The translations under genes were made by a program, and so were the position numbers. Positions 27,333 through 36,966 of a stretch of DNA of 64,000 nucleotides are shown one piece after another. How positions within the stretch are numbered: position 1 is the stretch's first letter; each line of letters begins with the position of its first letter. Below the pieces are notes generated by a model. The model was not told where the DNA came from. It made no database searches and saw only the letters and a list, made by a program, of their open reading frames with translations. Origin of the DNA: PWPR01 sp046542315 (GTDB taxonomy: Bacteria > Bacillota > UBA994 > PWPR01); contig JBKHBO010000002.1 in the NCBI GenBank assembly GCA_046542315.1, positions 26,447 to 90,446 of the forward strand, given 5' to 3'.

Positions 27333-27364
27333 ACTTTATTAAGATAAAGAAAAGAGGGGCTACT

Positions 27365-28852
27365 ATGATAACATTAGACGGAAATAACTTAACTATTGAA
27401 GAAGTTGTTGCAGTCGCACGAAACTTTGAAAAGGTCAAACTTTCTGAAAAAGCTATTGAAAATGTTAACAAATCAAGACTACTTGTAGAAAACTATTTAG
27501 AAAGCAATGAAGTGATGTATGGTATTACTACAGGTTTTGGTAAATTTAGCGATGTAGTTATTGACGAAGAAAATGTCTGTCAATTGCAGCATAATTTAAT
27601 TATGAGTCATGCTTGTGCTGTAGGTAAACCTCTTGATATTGAAGTTGTCCGAGCCATGATGTTAATCAGGGTTAATTCTTTAATAAGAGGCAACTCAGGA
27701 ATTAGATTAAAAATTATAAACCTTTTAGTGAAGATGTTAAATAAAAGGTTACATCCAGTGATACCTTCACAAGGGTCTCTTGGAGCAAGCGGAGATTTAG
27801 CTCCACTTGCTAGTATGGTGTTGCCGATTATAGGATTAGGCAAAGCTGAATATTTAGGAGAAATATTTGAGAAAGAGAATGGACTAAAACAAATAGGAGA
27901 AAAACCATATAGATTAGCGGCAAAAGAAGGATTAGCTTTGATCAATGGTACTCAAGTTATGACAGCTATCGCATCGCTTTTAGTATATGATGCAAAGTCA
28001 TTGATTAATATTGCAACAAAAGCTACTGCACTTACTATAGAAGCATTACAAGGTATACCTTTAGCTTTTGATGAAAAAGTCCATTTTTCAAGAAACCATT
28101 TAGGTCAGATTGAAATTGCAAAAAAATTAAGAAACCAATTAGAAGGATCAAAACTTACTACAAAACAGGCAGAATTACGTGTTCAGGATGCCTATTCTTT
28201 AAGATGTTCACCACAAGTATTAGGTGCTTCTTTAGATTCTATAAATTATGTTGAAAAAGTTGTTACTAATGAGATAAATGCTTCTACAGATAATCCACTA
28301 ATTTTTTATGATGAGAAGGAAGTAATAAGTGCTGGTAATTTCCACGGACAGCCAATAGCTTTAGCTATGGACTTTCTAAAGATAGCATTAAGTGAAATTG
28401 CCAATATATCTGAAAGACGAATTGAAAGAATTGTTAACCCACAATTAAATAATAATTTACCAGCTTTCCTAGCTAAAAATGCAGGGTTAAACTCAGGATA
28501 TATGATAGCGCAATACACCGCTGCATCTTTAGTATCAGAAAACAAAGTTTTAGCACATCCAGCAAGTGTAGATTCTATACCATCTTCAGCCAATCAAGAA
28601 GATCACGTTAGTATGGGAACTACTGCTGCTAGACAAGCTTTGGAGATATATAAGAATGTAGCCTATGTTGTAGCTATTGAATTTATGGTAGCTGCTCAGG
28701 CTATAGAAACTTTAGGTTCAAAATTATTGGGAAAAAATACAAAAGTAACATACAATAATATTAGAAAGTATGTTGATCCACTGGAAGATGATAGAGTTGT
28801 CAATACTGATATAGAAGTTTTACTTGATGCTATAAGAAATCAAAAAATATAG
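27365..28852 (+). CDS. hutH: Histidine ammonia-lyase
   Basis: First step of histidine catabolism: histidine to trans-urocanate plus ammonia. The MIO cofactor triad is A141-S142-G143 in GSLGASGDLAPL, essentially the canonical position. Other blocks are YGITTGFG, NGTQVMTAI and SSANQEDHVSMG. ATG 27365 is preceded by AGAGGGG. An in-frame ATG at 27308 lies in the terminator and gives a spurious N-terminal extension. The product is 495 aa, normal length. It heads a five-gene operon. Confidence 0.96.
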   Translation: MITLDGNNLTIEEVVAVARNFEKVKLSEKAIENVNKSRLLVENYLESNEVMYGITTGFGKFSDVVIDEENVCQLQHNLIMSHACAVGKPLDIEVVRAMMLIRVNSLIRGNSGIRLKIINLLVKMLNKRLHPVIPSQGSLGASGDLAPLASMVLPIIGLGKAEYLGEIFEKENGLKQIGEKPYRLAAKEGLALINGTQVMTAIASLLVYDAKSLINIATKATALTIEALQGIPLAFDEKVHFSRNHLGQIEIAKKLRNQLEGSKLTTKQAELRVQDAYSLRCSPQVLGASLDSINYVEKVVTNEINASTDNPLIFYDEKEVISAGNFHGQPIALAMDFLKIALSEIANISERRIERIVNPQLNNNLPAFLAKNAGLNSGYMIAQYTAASLVSENKVLAHPASVDSIPSSANQEDHVSMGTTAARQALEIYKNVAYVVAIEFMVAAQAIETLGSKLLGKNTKVTYNNIRKYVDPLEDDRVVNTDIEVLLDAIRNQKI

Positions 28853-28861
28853 GAGGTTATT

Positions 28862-30880
28862 ATGAACAAATCAATCGATGATGCTATGAGAATTAAGTTA
28901 GATAGTATATTTGATTCACTGCCGGATTATCCTACATTTGATGAAAACATAAGAAGAGCACCAAAAAGAGAATTTACCTTAACCACAGAAGATACAAAAT
29001 TAGCTCTAAAAAATGCTTTACGTTATATTCCAGAAAAATGGCACAAGAAGCTTGCCCCTGAATTTCTAGAAGAATTAAAAACTAGAGGGAGAATTTATGG
29101 TTATAGATTTAGAGCAAAATCTGTAATAAAAGGAAAACCAATTAGTGAATATAAAGGTAATTGTATTGAAGGAAAAGCTTTTCAAGTCATGATCGATAAC
29201 AATTTAGATTTTGATGTAGCACTTTATCCTTATGAATTAGTTACATATGGAGAGACAGGCCAAGTTTGTCAAAACTGGATGCAGTACCAATTGATAAAAA
29301 GGTATCTTCAAGAGATGAGTGAAGAACAAACATTAGTTGTTGCATCTGGTCATCCTGTAGGCTTATTTAAATCAAAAAAGAAAGCTCCAAGAGTGATTAT
29401 AACTAATGGCTTATTAGTTGGTGCTTTTGATAATCAAGATGATTGGCATAGAGCTATGCAGTTAGGTGTGTCAAACTATGGGCAAATGACTGCCGGTGGA
29501 TGGATGTATATTGGACCACAAGGAATTGTACATGGTACATATAGTACAGTATTAAATGCTGGAAGATCAAAGCTAGGAATACCTGAAGATAAAGATCTAA
29601 AAGGAATTTTGATGATTTCGTCTGGTTTAGGAGGAATGAGCGGTGCTCAAGGCAAAGCTGTAAGGATTGCTGGAGGAGTAGGCCTTATTGCAGAAGTTGA
29701 TTATAGTAGAATTCAGACAAGATTTGAACAAGGTTGGGTTGATACAGTCACAAATACACCAAAAGAAGCATTTGATATTGCTCTACAAAACGTTAATGAG
29801 GAAAATCCTATAGCAATTGCTTTTCATGGTAATATTGTAGACTTATTAGAGTATGCTTTGCAAAAAGATATAAAGGTTGATCTTTTGTCAGATCAAACTT
29901 CTTGCCATGCAGTTTATGATGGTGGTTATTGTCCTCAAGGTATCACTTTTGAAGAAAGAACAAAACTGCTTGATAATAACATAGAAAAATTTAAAGAATT
30001 AGTAGATGAAAGCCTAAAAAGACATTTTTATGTAATTAAGAAATTAGTTGATAAAGGGACATATTTCTTTGACTACGGGAATTCTTTCATGAAAGCAGTG
30101 TTTGATTCTGGTGTCAAAGAGATTGCTAAGAATAAAGAAAATACAAATGATGGTTTCATATTTCCATCTTATGTTGAAGATATAATGGGACCTGAGTTAT
30201 TTGACTATGGATATGGACCTTTTAGATGGGTATGTCTTTCAGGAAAATCAGAAGATCTTAAAAATACAGATAAGGCAGCAATGGACTGTATAAACCCAGA
30301 AAGGCGATTCCAAGATAGAGATAATTGGGCATGGATTAGAGATGCTGATGAGAATAAATTAGTTGTAGGAACTCAGGCTAGGATCTTATATCAAGATGCA
30401 AAGGGTAGAGTGAATATCGCATTAAAATTTAACGAAATGGTTAGAAAAGGTGAAGTTGGACCAATTATGCTTGGAAGAGACCACCATGATACAGGAGGAA
30501 CAGATTCTCCTTTTAGAGAAACATCTAATATCAAAGATGGTAGCAACATTACAGCAGATATGGCCGTACAATGCTATGCAGGAAATGCAGCAAGAGGAAT
30601 GAGTTTAGTTGCACTACATAATGGTGGTGGCGTGGGTATAGGCAAAGCCATAAACGGTGGATTTGGATTAGTTCTTGATGGTAGTGAAAGAGTAGACGAA
30701 ATTATTAAAAGCTCAATGACATGGGATGTTATGGGCGGCGTAGCTCGAAGAAGTTGGGCTCGTAATGACAATGCACTGAAAACTACTATTGAGTTTAACA
30801 AAGAGAATAAAGATTATCATGTCACGTTACCTTATATTGTAGACGAAGCAATTATTGATAAACTAATAGAAGAAAAGTAA
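28862..30880 (+). CDS. hutU: Urocanate hydratase
   Basis: Second step: NAD-dependent hydration of urocanate to 4-imidazolone-5-propionate. The NAD-binding block GGMSGAQGKAVRIAGGVG and the SDQTSCH and GRDHHDTGGTDSPFRET regions are conserved. At 672 aa it is longer than the roughly 560-aa Pseudomonas type and belongs to the long urocanase branch. It is 9 bases after hutH with AGGAGG before the ATG. Confidence 0.95.
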   Translation: MNKSIDDAMRIKLDSIFDSLPDYPTFDENIRRAPKREFTLTTEDTKLALKNALRYIPEKWHKKLAPEFLEELKTRGRIYGYRFRAKSVIKGKPISEYKGNCIEGKAFQVMIDNNLDFDVALYPYELVTYGETGQVCQNWMQYQLIKRYLQEMSEEQTLVVASGHPVGLFKSKKKAPRVIITNGLLVGAFDNQDDWHRAMQLGVSNYGQMTAGGWMYIGPQGIVHGTYSTVLNAGRSKLGIPEDKDLKGILMISSGLGGMSGAQGKAVRIAGGVGLIAEVDYSRIQTRFEQGWVDTVTNTPKEAFDIALQNVNEENPIAIAFHGNIVDLLEYALQKDIKVDLLSDQTSCHAVYDGGYCPQGITFEERTKLLDNNIEKFKELVDESLKRHFYVIKKLVDKGTYFFDYGNSFMKAVFDSGVKEIAKNKENTNDGFIFPSYVEDIMGPELFDYGYGPFRWVCLSGKSEDLKNTDKAAMDCINPERRFQDRDNWAWIRDADENKLVVGTQARILYQDAKGRVNIALKFNEMVRKGEVGPIMLGRDHHDTGGTDSPFRETSNIKDGSNITADMAVQCYAGNAARGMSLVALHNGGGVGIGKAINGGFGLVLDGSERVDEIIKSSMTWDVMGGVARRSWARNDNALKTTIEFNKENKDYHVTLPYIVDEAIIDKLIEEK

Positions 30881-30891
30881 GGGAGTATAGA

Positions 30892-31785
30892 ATGAATAAA
30901 AAAATTGTTGAATGTGTTCCAAATTTTAGCGAAGGAAAGAATATTGTAGTAATCGAAAAAATTATTGATCAAATAAGGGCAGTAAAGAATGTAACTCTTT
31001 TAGATTATTCTTCTGATGAAGATCATAATAGAACAGTAGTGACTTTTGTAGGAACACCTGAAGGTGTTTTAGAAGCAGCTTTTAACTCAATTAAAAAAGC
31101 TACAGAGTTAATAGATATGGAAAATCATCAGGGAGGGCATCCCAGAATGGGAGCTACCGATGTAGTACCTTTTATACCTGTAGATAATGTGAAAATGAGC
31201 GAGTGTGTAAAGCTAGCAGAGACACTTGGACAAAAAATTTCTAAAGAGTTAAATATACCTATATATTTATATGAAAATGCAGCACGAAAGCCTGAGAGAC
31301 AAAATCTATCATACATAAGAAAAGGCGAATATGAAGGGTTTAAGGAAAAAATAAAGCTAGATAAATGGAAACCTGATTTTGGAGAAGCCAAACTTCATCC
31401 TACAGCTGGAGCAACCGTAGTTGGTGCAAGACCTTTTCTTGTAGCATATAACGTTAACTTAGACACATCAAATATCAAGTTAGCAAATAGAATTGCAAGG
31501 AAGGTAAGAGAGAGTAGTGGTGGATTAGCAAACGTGAAAGCTATGGGTGTTAAATTAGAAGAAAGAAATATAGTACAAGTAAGTATGAATTTAACAAATT
31601 ACAAAAAAACTGCAATCTATCGAGCTTTTGAAATGGTAAAAATGGAAGCTAGACGCTATGGAGTTAATGTAGTAGGTAGTGAGATAATTGGATTGTTGCC
31701 TATGGATGCATTGGTGAATAGTGCTAGTTATTATTTGCAATTAGAAGGATTTAAAAAAGATCAGGTTCTTGAAAAGAGACTTTAA
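30892..31785 (+). CDS. ftcD: Glutamate formimidoyltransferase
   Basis: Transfers the formimino group of N-formimino-glutamate to tetrahydrofolate, releasing glutamate. The N-terminus VECVPNFSEGKN is diagnostic, followed by DHNRTVVTFVG, the histidine-bearing GGHPRMGATDVVPF and LHPTAGATVVGARPFLVAYN. The length of 297 aa corresponds to the transferase half of animal FTCD. The cyclodeaminase half is encoded separately by fchA, two genes downstream. It lies 11 bases after hutU. Confidence 0.95.
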   Translation: MNKKIVECVPNFSEGKNIVVIEKIIDQIRAVKNVTLLDYSSDEDHNRTVVTFVGTPEGVLEAAFNSIKKATELIDMENHQGGHPRMGATDVVPFIPVDNVKMSECVKLAETLGQKISKELNIPIYLYENAARKPERQNLSYIRKGEYEGFKEKIKLDKWKPDFGEAKLHPTAGATVVGARPFLVAYNVNLDTSNIKLANRIARKVRESSGGLANVKAMGVKLEERNIVQVSMNLTNYKKTAIYRAFEMVKMEARRYGVNVVGSEIIGLLPMDALVNSASYYLQLEGFKKDQVLEKRL

Positions 31786-31788
31786 GAT

Positions 31789-33021
31789 ATGAATGAAAAA
31801 TATGCCATTATAAATGCTAAAATCTTAACTGCTAAAGATGATGGTAAACCGCTTAAGGGCACTAAACAATCTGAATTAAATGAGTACAGACATATGCTGA
31901 TTGAAGGCGGTAAAATTAAAAAACTAACAAGAGATTTAGAAGATATACCAGAGTGTTTAATGATTGATTGTAAAGGAAGTCTGGTAACACCTGGATTAAT
32001 AGATCCTCACACACATTTAGTCCATGGAGGTTCAAGAGAACATGAAATTATATTGAAGCTTAAAGGAGCTTCTTATATGGAAATTCACAATTCTGGAGGA
32101 GGAATCGCAAGCACAGTTAAAGATACTCGTAATGCAAATTATCATGAATTAAAAGAAAAGGCAATGTTGGATTTAAAACACATTGTAAGCCTTGGAGTAA
32201 CCACTATTGAAGCAAAGAGTGGATATGGTCTTAATTTTGATGATGAGATAAAATGCTTAAAAATTACAAAAGAATTAAATGAAGAGAGCGAAGTAGATAT
32301 TATAAATACTTTTATGGGTGCACATTCTATTCCGATCGAATTTAAAGAAAACCCTGATCAATATGTAAAGTTTATCTGTGAAAAAATGATCCCTCATGTT
32401 GCTCAAAAGAATCTGGCAGATTTTTGTGATGTTTTTTGTGAGCAAGGGGTGTTTGATATAAAGCAATCTGAAAAAATATTGAAGACAGCAAAAAGTCATG
32501 GACTAAAAGCTAAGATACATGCAGACGAAATCATTTCTATAGGTGGAGCAGAGTTAGCTGCTTCTATTGAAGCAACTTCAGCAGATCATTTGATGGCAGT
32601 ATCAGATAAAGGGATAGAAAAGTTAAGTAAAACAGATGTTGTAGCAGTTTTATTGCCTGGTACTTCCTTTTACCTTAGGAAGGAGTATGCTCCTGCTAGA
32701 AAGCTTATAAGTAGGAATGTAGCTGTTGCATTAGCTACTGACTTTAATCCTGGAAGCTGTCCTTCTGATAATATGCAATTGATTATTAATTTAGGCTATT
32801 TATATTTAAGAATGAACCCTAAAGAAATTTTAAATGCTTGTACGATAAATGCTGCTTATGCAGTTGATGTCGCAAATAAAACAGGAAGTTTAGATATTGG
32901 TAAAAATGCAGACTTTATTATTTGGGACAGTGATAATTTAGAATATATTATTTACAGATATGGAAAGAATCATGTTAAAAAAGTTTACAAAAGCGGAAAA
33001 ATGATTTTTGAGGTGAATTAG
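31789..33021 (+). CDS. hutI: Imidazolonepropionase
   Basis: Third step: hydrolyses imidazolonepropionate to N-formimino-glutamate. A metal-dependent amidohydrolase with DPHTHLVHGGSREHE (the HxH metal site), KSGYGL, KIHADE and the metal aspartate in ATDFNPGS. The length of 410 aa is normal. It begins 3 bases after ftcD without a strong ribosome binding site, suggesting coupling. Its stop abuts the fchA ATG. Confidence 0.95.
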   Translation: MNEKYAIINAKILTAKDDGKPLKGTKQSELNEYRHMLIEGGKIKKLTRDLEDIPECLMIDCKGSLVTPGLIDPHTHLVHGGSREHEIILKLKGASYMEIHNSGGGIASTVKDTRNANYHELKEKAMLDLKHIVSLGVTTIEAKSGYGLNFDDEIKCLKITKELNEESEVDIINTFMGAHSIPIEFKENPDQYVKFICEKMIPHVAQKNLADFCDVFCEQGVFDIKQSEKILKTAKSHGLKAKIHADEIISIGGAELAASIEATSADHLMAVSDKGIEKLSKTDVVAVLLPGTSFYLRKEYAPARKLISRNVAVALATDFNPGSCPSDNMQLIINLGYLYLRMNPKEILNACTINAAYAVDVANKTGSLDIGKNADFIIWDSDNLEYIIYRYGKNHVKKVYKSGKMIFEVN

Positions 33022-33651
33022 ATGACAAATAAATTAACGGATTTATCACTTGAAGATTTTTGCAAAGAGTTAAGTTCTTCCTCTCCTGCTCCAGGTGGGG
33101 GTAGTACAGGAGCATTAGCAGCAGCATTAGCATCCTCTTTAGTGTCGATGGTGGCAAATCTAACAATTGGTAAGAAAAAATATCATGAAGTAGAAAAACA
33201 AATGAAGATGATAAAAGATGAAGCTAATAGACTTACTAAGAGCTTACTAATATTAGTAGATAAAGATACTAAAGCATTTAACAAAGTAATGGAAGCTTTC
33301 AAAATGCCTAAAAGTACTCAAGATGAAAAAAAATTAAGAAGCAAAGCTATTCAACATGCTATGATGGGTGCTTGTGAAGTTCCCTTAGAAATTGCTAGGT
33401 ATAGCGTAAAGATAGCTTCTATTAGTAATAAAGTTGCAATCAATGGAAATAAAAATGCAATAACAGACGCTGGTGTAGCTGCAAGATTGGCAGAAGCTAG
33501 TTATTTTGCGGGAGTTTATAATGTTCGAATAAACTTAGCTTCTATCAAAAACGATGATTATATCGAAAAGACAAACAAAATACTAAATGAACTAAAGGTA
33601 GAGTTACTAGAGTTAGTAAATCCTGTCTATGAAATATGTAGTGATATTTAA
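33022..33651 (+). CDS. fchA: Formimidotetrahydrofolate cyclodeaminase
   Basis: Converts 5-formimino-tetrahydrofolate to methenyl-tetrahydrofolate and ammonia. This completes the folate-dependent histidine route and feeds one-carbon metabolism. The diagnostic N-terminal block is SSPAPGGGSTGALAAALASSL (given in part: PAPGGGSTGALAAA). ITDAGVAARLAEAS follows. The length of 209 aa is typical. The ATG immediately follows the hutI stop, with GAGGTGA inside the end of hutI. Confidence 0.95.
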   Translation: MTNKLTDLSLEDFCKELSSSSPAPGGGSTGALAAALASSLVSMVANLTIGKKKYHEVEKQMKMIKDEANRLTKSLLILVDKDTKAFNKVMEAFKMPKSTQDEKKLRSKAIQHAMMGACEVPLEIARYSVKIASISNKVAINGNKNAITDAGVAARLAEASYFAGVYNVRINLASIKNDDYIEKTNKILNELKVELLELVNPVYEICSDI

Positions 33652-33686
33652 GAAGAGTAATTATGTTAATAAAATGTAGTAATTTC

Positions 33687-33767
33687 AAATAAAGCTTATT
33701 TCAATTGTATGATATGACCTTGTTAAGTAGATTGTGTCATGTTGATGTGTTGAAATAAGCTTTATTT
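33687..33767. repeat. 18-bp perfect inverted repeat after the hut operon
   Basis: AAATAAAGCTTATTTCAA (33687-33704) is repeated in perfect inverted form at 33750-33767, separated by 45 bases. The spacer contains a weaker TATGAC/GTCATG pairing. It lies 36 bases after fchA and about 100 bases before the next gene. It could be the 3' end of the hut transcript, although no clean U tract follows, or a DNA cruciform or operator. No second copy was noticed in the window. Confidence 0.7.
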
Positions 33768-33868
33768 ATATCACATCATACTGAGTATTAATCTTTTATA
33801 AAATGTAGTATATATGATAGAATAGAAAAGAAAGAATATTGACGTAGTATATAAAGGAGGTCATAAGA

Positions 33869-35659
33869 TTGCCATCTTTTTTAATAACAGACGTTGGTAG
33901 CACAACAACCAAAGCAATCTTGATAGAAGAAATAAATGGAGAATATAGACTAGTAGACAGGGCAGAATCCCCAACCACTGTTGAAGAACCTTTCGAAGAT
34001 GTAAATATAGGTGTTAGAAACGCAATACAAAGTCTTGAAAAGATTTTGGACAGGAAACTAGAAGGAGAAAAAACTTTAACTGTTGAAGGAATTGACTATT
34101 ATACTTCAAGTAGCGCTGGTGGTGGATTACAAGTTCTTGTAATTGGACTCTATAGTAAAATCACTGCTGCTAGTGCAAATAGAGCTGCTTTAGGAGCAGG
34201 TGCTATTTTGTTAGATACAATTTCTACTGATGATGTAAGACCAATCTATGAGAAAATTGATGCTTTACGACAAGCAAGACCAGACATGATTCTTCTAACC
34301 GGAGGAATAGATGGTGGGAGTGTTGATTTTACATTAGAATTTGCTGATATAATTAACTCTTCTGATCCTAAACCTAGATTTGGAGATGACATGAAATTAC
34401 CTGTTATATATGCAGGGAATAAAGATGCAGCTGACTTAGTAAAAGACACTTTGTCATCTAACTATGATTTGCATGTAGTTCCAAATTTAAGACCAACTAT
34501 GAACGATGAGAATTTATCTCCTGCACGTGACCAGATACATGAGCTATTCTTAAGCCATGTAATGCAACAAGCTCCTGGATACAAACAACTCAGTGATGCA
34601 GCAGTAGCAGATATAGTACCAACTCCTAAAGCAGTAGGTAATATAATGACGATATTAGCTAAAAGAGAAAATCTAAATATTTTAGGAACAGATATCGGTG
34701 GAGCTACTACTGATATATTTTCAGTTATTGATGAAAAGTTCAATAGAACTGTAAGTGCTAATATGGGAATGTCTTATAGTATCGGTAATGTTTTAGAACA
34801 AGTAGGGTTAGAGAATGTTAAGCGGTGGTTACCATTTGAAATAGATGACACTAAACTCAGTGATATGATTGCAACAAAAATGCTTTTTCCAACAACTTTA
34901 CCTGTTTCATTAAAGGAACTTTTAATAGAGCAAGCAGTTGCAAGAGAAGCATTAAGGATTTCTGTAAATCACCATCGTGATCTTATTACAGCTTTACCTA
35001 AAAAGGGTAGTGCAAAAGACTTTTTGAAAACTGAAGAGCAAAAAGTAAAAGAATTTACTAAAACAGAAACTCTTCTAGAGATGAGTAGAATAGGGTTAAT
35101 TATTGGTAGTGGAGGAGTTTTGTCACATGCCCCTAGAAGAGAACAAGCAGCCCTTATGTTGCTTGATTCAGCAGAATATATAGGAAAAACAGAATTAGCA
35201 GTAGATAGTATTTTTATGATGCCACATTTAGGAGTACTGTCACAACATTACCCAGATATTGCACTAGAAGTACTATTAAAAGATTGTTTTATACCTCTTG
35301 GCTCCGCTATTAGCGGAAAAGGGGAGTTAAAAGAGAAGGATTGGGCTGTGACTATAAAAGGTGTTATAGGCACAAATGATGTAAATGATAAAATTAAAGC
35401 AGGTAAGTTAGTATTTTACGATTTAGAAGAAGATGAGAAAGCTCTAATAACAGTTGTACCTTCTGGAAAGGTTGATGTTGGACAAGGATCTGGTAAAGAA
35501 GCAAAGTATGAGGTAACTGGAGGAAAATCAGGCCTTGTTATTGACATGAGAAATACTCTATCTAATAAAGAATTTACTCAAGAACAGTTAATAGACTGGC
35601 TCATAGAATCCAGATCTTTCACAGCAGAAGAAATAGAAAGTGTTAGGAGGGAAGAGTAA
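33869..35659 (+). CDS. GlmL/MutL-family ASKHA ATPase
   Basis: Member of the GlmL/MutL family (PF13941), actin-like ATPases known from gene clusters of B12-dependent glutamate mutase and ornithine aminomutase, where a chaperone or reactivase role is suspected. The nucleotide motifs of the fold are visible: phosphate 1 TDVGSTTTKAILIE at the N-terminus, phosphate 2 GTDIGGATTDIF near residue 275, and the adenosine motif IIGSGGVLSH near 410. The TTG start follows AAAGGAGGTCAT. The length of 596 aa is normal for the family. No mutase genes are nearby. Its stop overlaps the next start by 1 base. Confidence 0.85.
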   Translation: MPSFLITDVGSTTTKAILIEEINGEYRLVDRAESPTTVEEPFEDVNIGVRNAIQSLEKILDRKLEGEKTLTVEGIDYYTSSSAGGGLQVLVIGLYSKITAASANRAALGAGAILLDTISTDDVRPIYEKIDALRQARPDMILLTGGIDGGSVDFTLEFADIINSSDPKPRFGDDMKLPVIYAGNKDAADLVKDTLSSNYDLHVVPNLRPTMNDENLSPARDQIHELFLSHVMQQAPGYKQLSDAAVADIVPTPKAVGNIMTILAKRENLNILGTDIGGATTDIFSVIDEKFNRTVSANMGMSYSIGNVLEQVGLENVKRWLPFEIDDTKLSDMIATKMLFPTTLPVSLKELLIEQAVAREALRISVNHHRDLITALPKKGSAKDFLKTEEQKVKEFTKTETLLEMSRIGLIIGSGGVLSHAPRREQAALMLLDSAEYIGKTELAVDSIFMMPHLGVLSQHYPDIALEVLLKDCFIPLGSAISGKGELKEKDWAVTIKGVIGTNDVNDKIKAGKLVFYDLEEDEKALITVVPSGKVDVGQGSGKEAKYEVTGGKSGLVIDMRNTLSNKEFTQEQLIDWLIESRSFTAEEIESVRREE

Positions 35660-36966
35660 TGAAATATCAGAAGATTAAGCGAGAAAGAATACTTCCTTAT
35701 CCTGGTCAACTGTTAGTTGAAATCGGTGATAAGGTAGAAGCAGATGATATAATAGCAGAATTAGATTATGTTCCGGGTAAAGTATATAAAATTCCGGTAG
35801 CAAGTAATTTAAGTTTGCCGTATGACAAGTTAAAAAAAGCACTAGTTATTGAAGAAGGGCAGCATGTGCAAAAAGGAGATATGTTAGCCATTAATAATAT
35901 ATTCTACAAGCCATATGTTAGCATTTCACCAGTAGAGGGTGTTATTGGAATTATATCAAAGCATTTGGGAATGTTGTATATAAGGGATTATATACCGCTT
36001 GATAATAATTCTGAAGCAGATGTAGTATATGATTTAAATAAGCTCTACCCAGATGAAAAAGCAAATATTCTTTCTCAAAAAATATTAGTAAATGTAGGAA
36101 ACTTGCTCATCCCTTCGCAGGTAGTCTTTCAATTGAACAAAAATAAAAGAATAGTAAACAAAGTTTATGGAAGAGTTAAGTCGATTAAGGACAATGTAAT
36201 AGTCATTTCAGCTATTAAAATTAATAGTGAGTTAAAAGCATATATTCCTGGAGAAATAGTTGATACTAATGGTCATGACTCAGTTACAGTAGAAGGGCAA
36301 GTATATCAATTACAAGGAGCATATGGACTTGGTGGAGAAAAACAGGGACACTTAAAAGTAATCACATTAAAGAGGAAATTCACTGAGGAAGACATAAAAG
36401 AAGGTTATAAAGGTAAAATTCTATTTATACCTAGCGGAGTAACTATAGAAGCAATAAAAGCAGCAGACAAGCTAGGTGTTAATGGAATAATAACGAATAG
36501 TTTGTCTTTCTCTAAAATTGAAGAATTTGCTGGTATTGATTTCGTTCCTGGAATAACTGGAAACGAATCAATTAATACTGCCTTACTTTTAGTAAAAGGC
36601 TTTATTGAACAACCAATTGAGAAAGAGATTATTGATTTTGTAAAAGAATATGAAGACAAATGGGTTTCAATGAGAGGATCTACACATATTAGAGCTGGTG
36701 CAATTAGGCCAGAATTAATCTTAACACCAGATTCAGAAATGAAAGTTGATTTTGAGTTTATAGAAGATAAAGTTGGTGAAGGTAAAACTGTAGAAATTAA
36801 AAGAAGTGGTAATTTGCATGGTAAAAAAGGGACTTTAGAAAAAATCCACAGTCAACCTAAGAAACTACCTTCTTTAATTAAAGTACTGGTTGCAACTGTT
36901 ATAATTGATGGAGAAAGTGTAACGGTTCCACTCACAAACTTAGTACCAGCTGGGAGGTTAGAATAA
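35659..36966 (+). CDS. Unknown protein with barrel-sandwich-like N-terminus, GlmL-cluster gene 2
   Basis: I do not recognise a named family. The 435-aa product starts with a barrel-sandwich hybrid-like region (LPYPGQLLVEIGDKVEADDI and VIEEGQHVQKGDMLA, residues about 13-85), reminiscent of the RnfC N-terminus and lipoyl domains. A middle region has IPSGVTIEAIKAADKLGVNG and TNSLSFSKIEE. A possible small beta-barrel (KOW-like, GNLHGKKGTLEKI) lies near residue 385. There is no signal peptide or membrane segment, so it is probably cytoplasmic. TAATG overlaps couple it to the GlmL-like gene upstream and the next gene downstream. Confidence 0.6.
   Translation: MKYQKIKRERILPYPGQLLVEIGDKVEADDIIAELDYVPGKVYKIPVASNLSLPYDKLKKALVIEEGQHVQKGDMLAINNIFYKPYVSISPVEGVIGIISKHLGMLYIRDYIPLDNNSEADVVYDLNKLYPDEKANILSQKILVNVGNLLIPSQVVFQLNKNKRIVNKVYGRVKSIKDNVIVISAIKINSELKAYIPGEIVDTNGHDSVTVEGQVYQLQGAYGLGGEKQGHLKVITLKRKFTEEDIKEGYKGKILFIPSGVTIEAIKAADKLGVNGIITNSLSFSKIEEFAGIDFVPGITGNESINTALLLVKGFIEQPIEKEIIDFVKEYEDKWVSMRGSTHIRAGAIRPELILTPDSEMKVDFEFIEDKVGEGKTVEIKRSGNLHGKKGTLEKIHSQPKKLPSLIKVLVATVIIDGESVTVPLTNLVPAGRLE

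Noticed and set aside
27308..27364. N-terminal extension of HutH starting at ATG 27308
   Set aside because: The extension lies in the terminator stem and has no ribosome binding site at proper distance. ATG 27365 has AGAGGGG upstream and gives the normal HutH N-terminus with ASG at 141-143.
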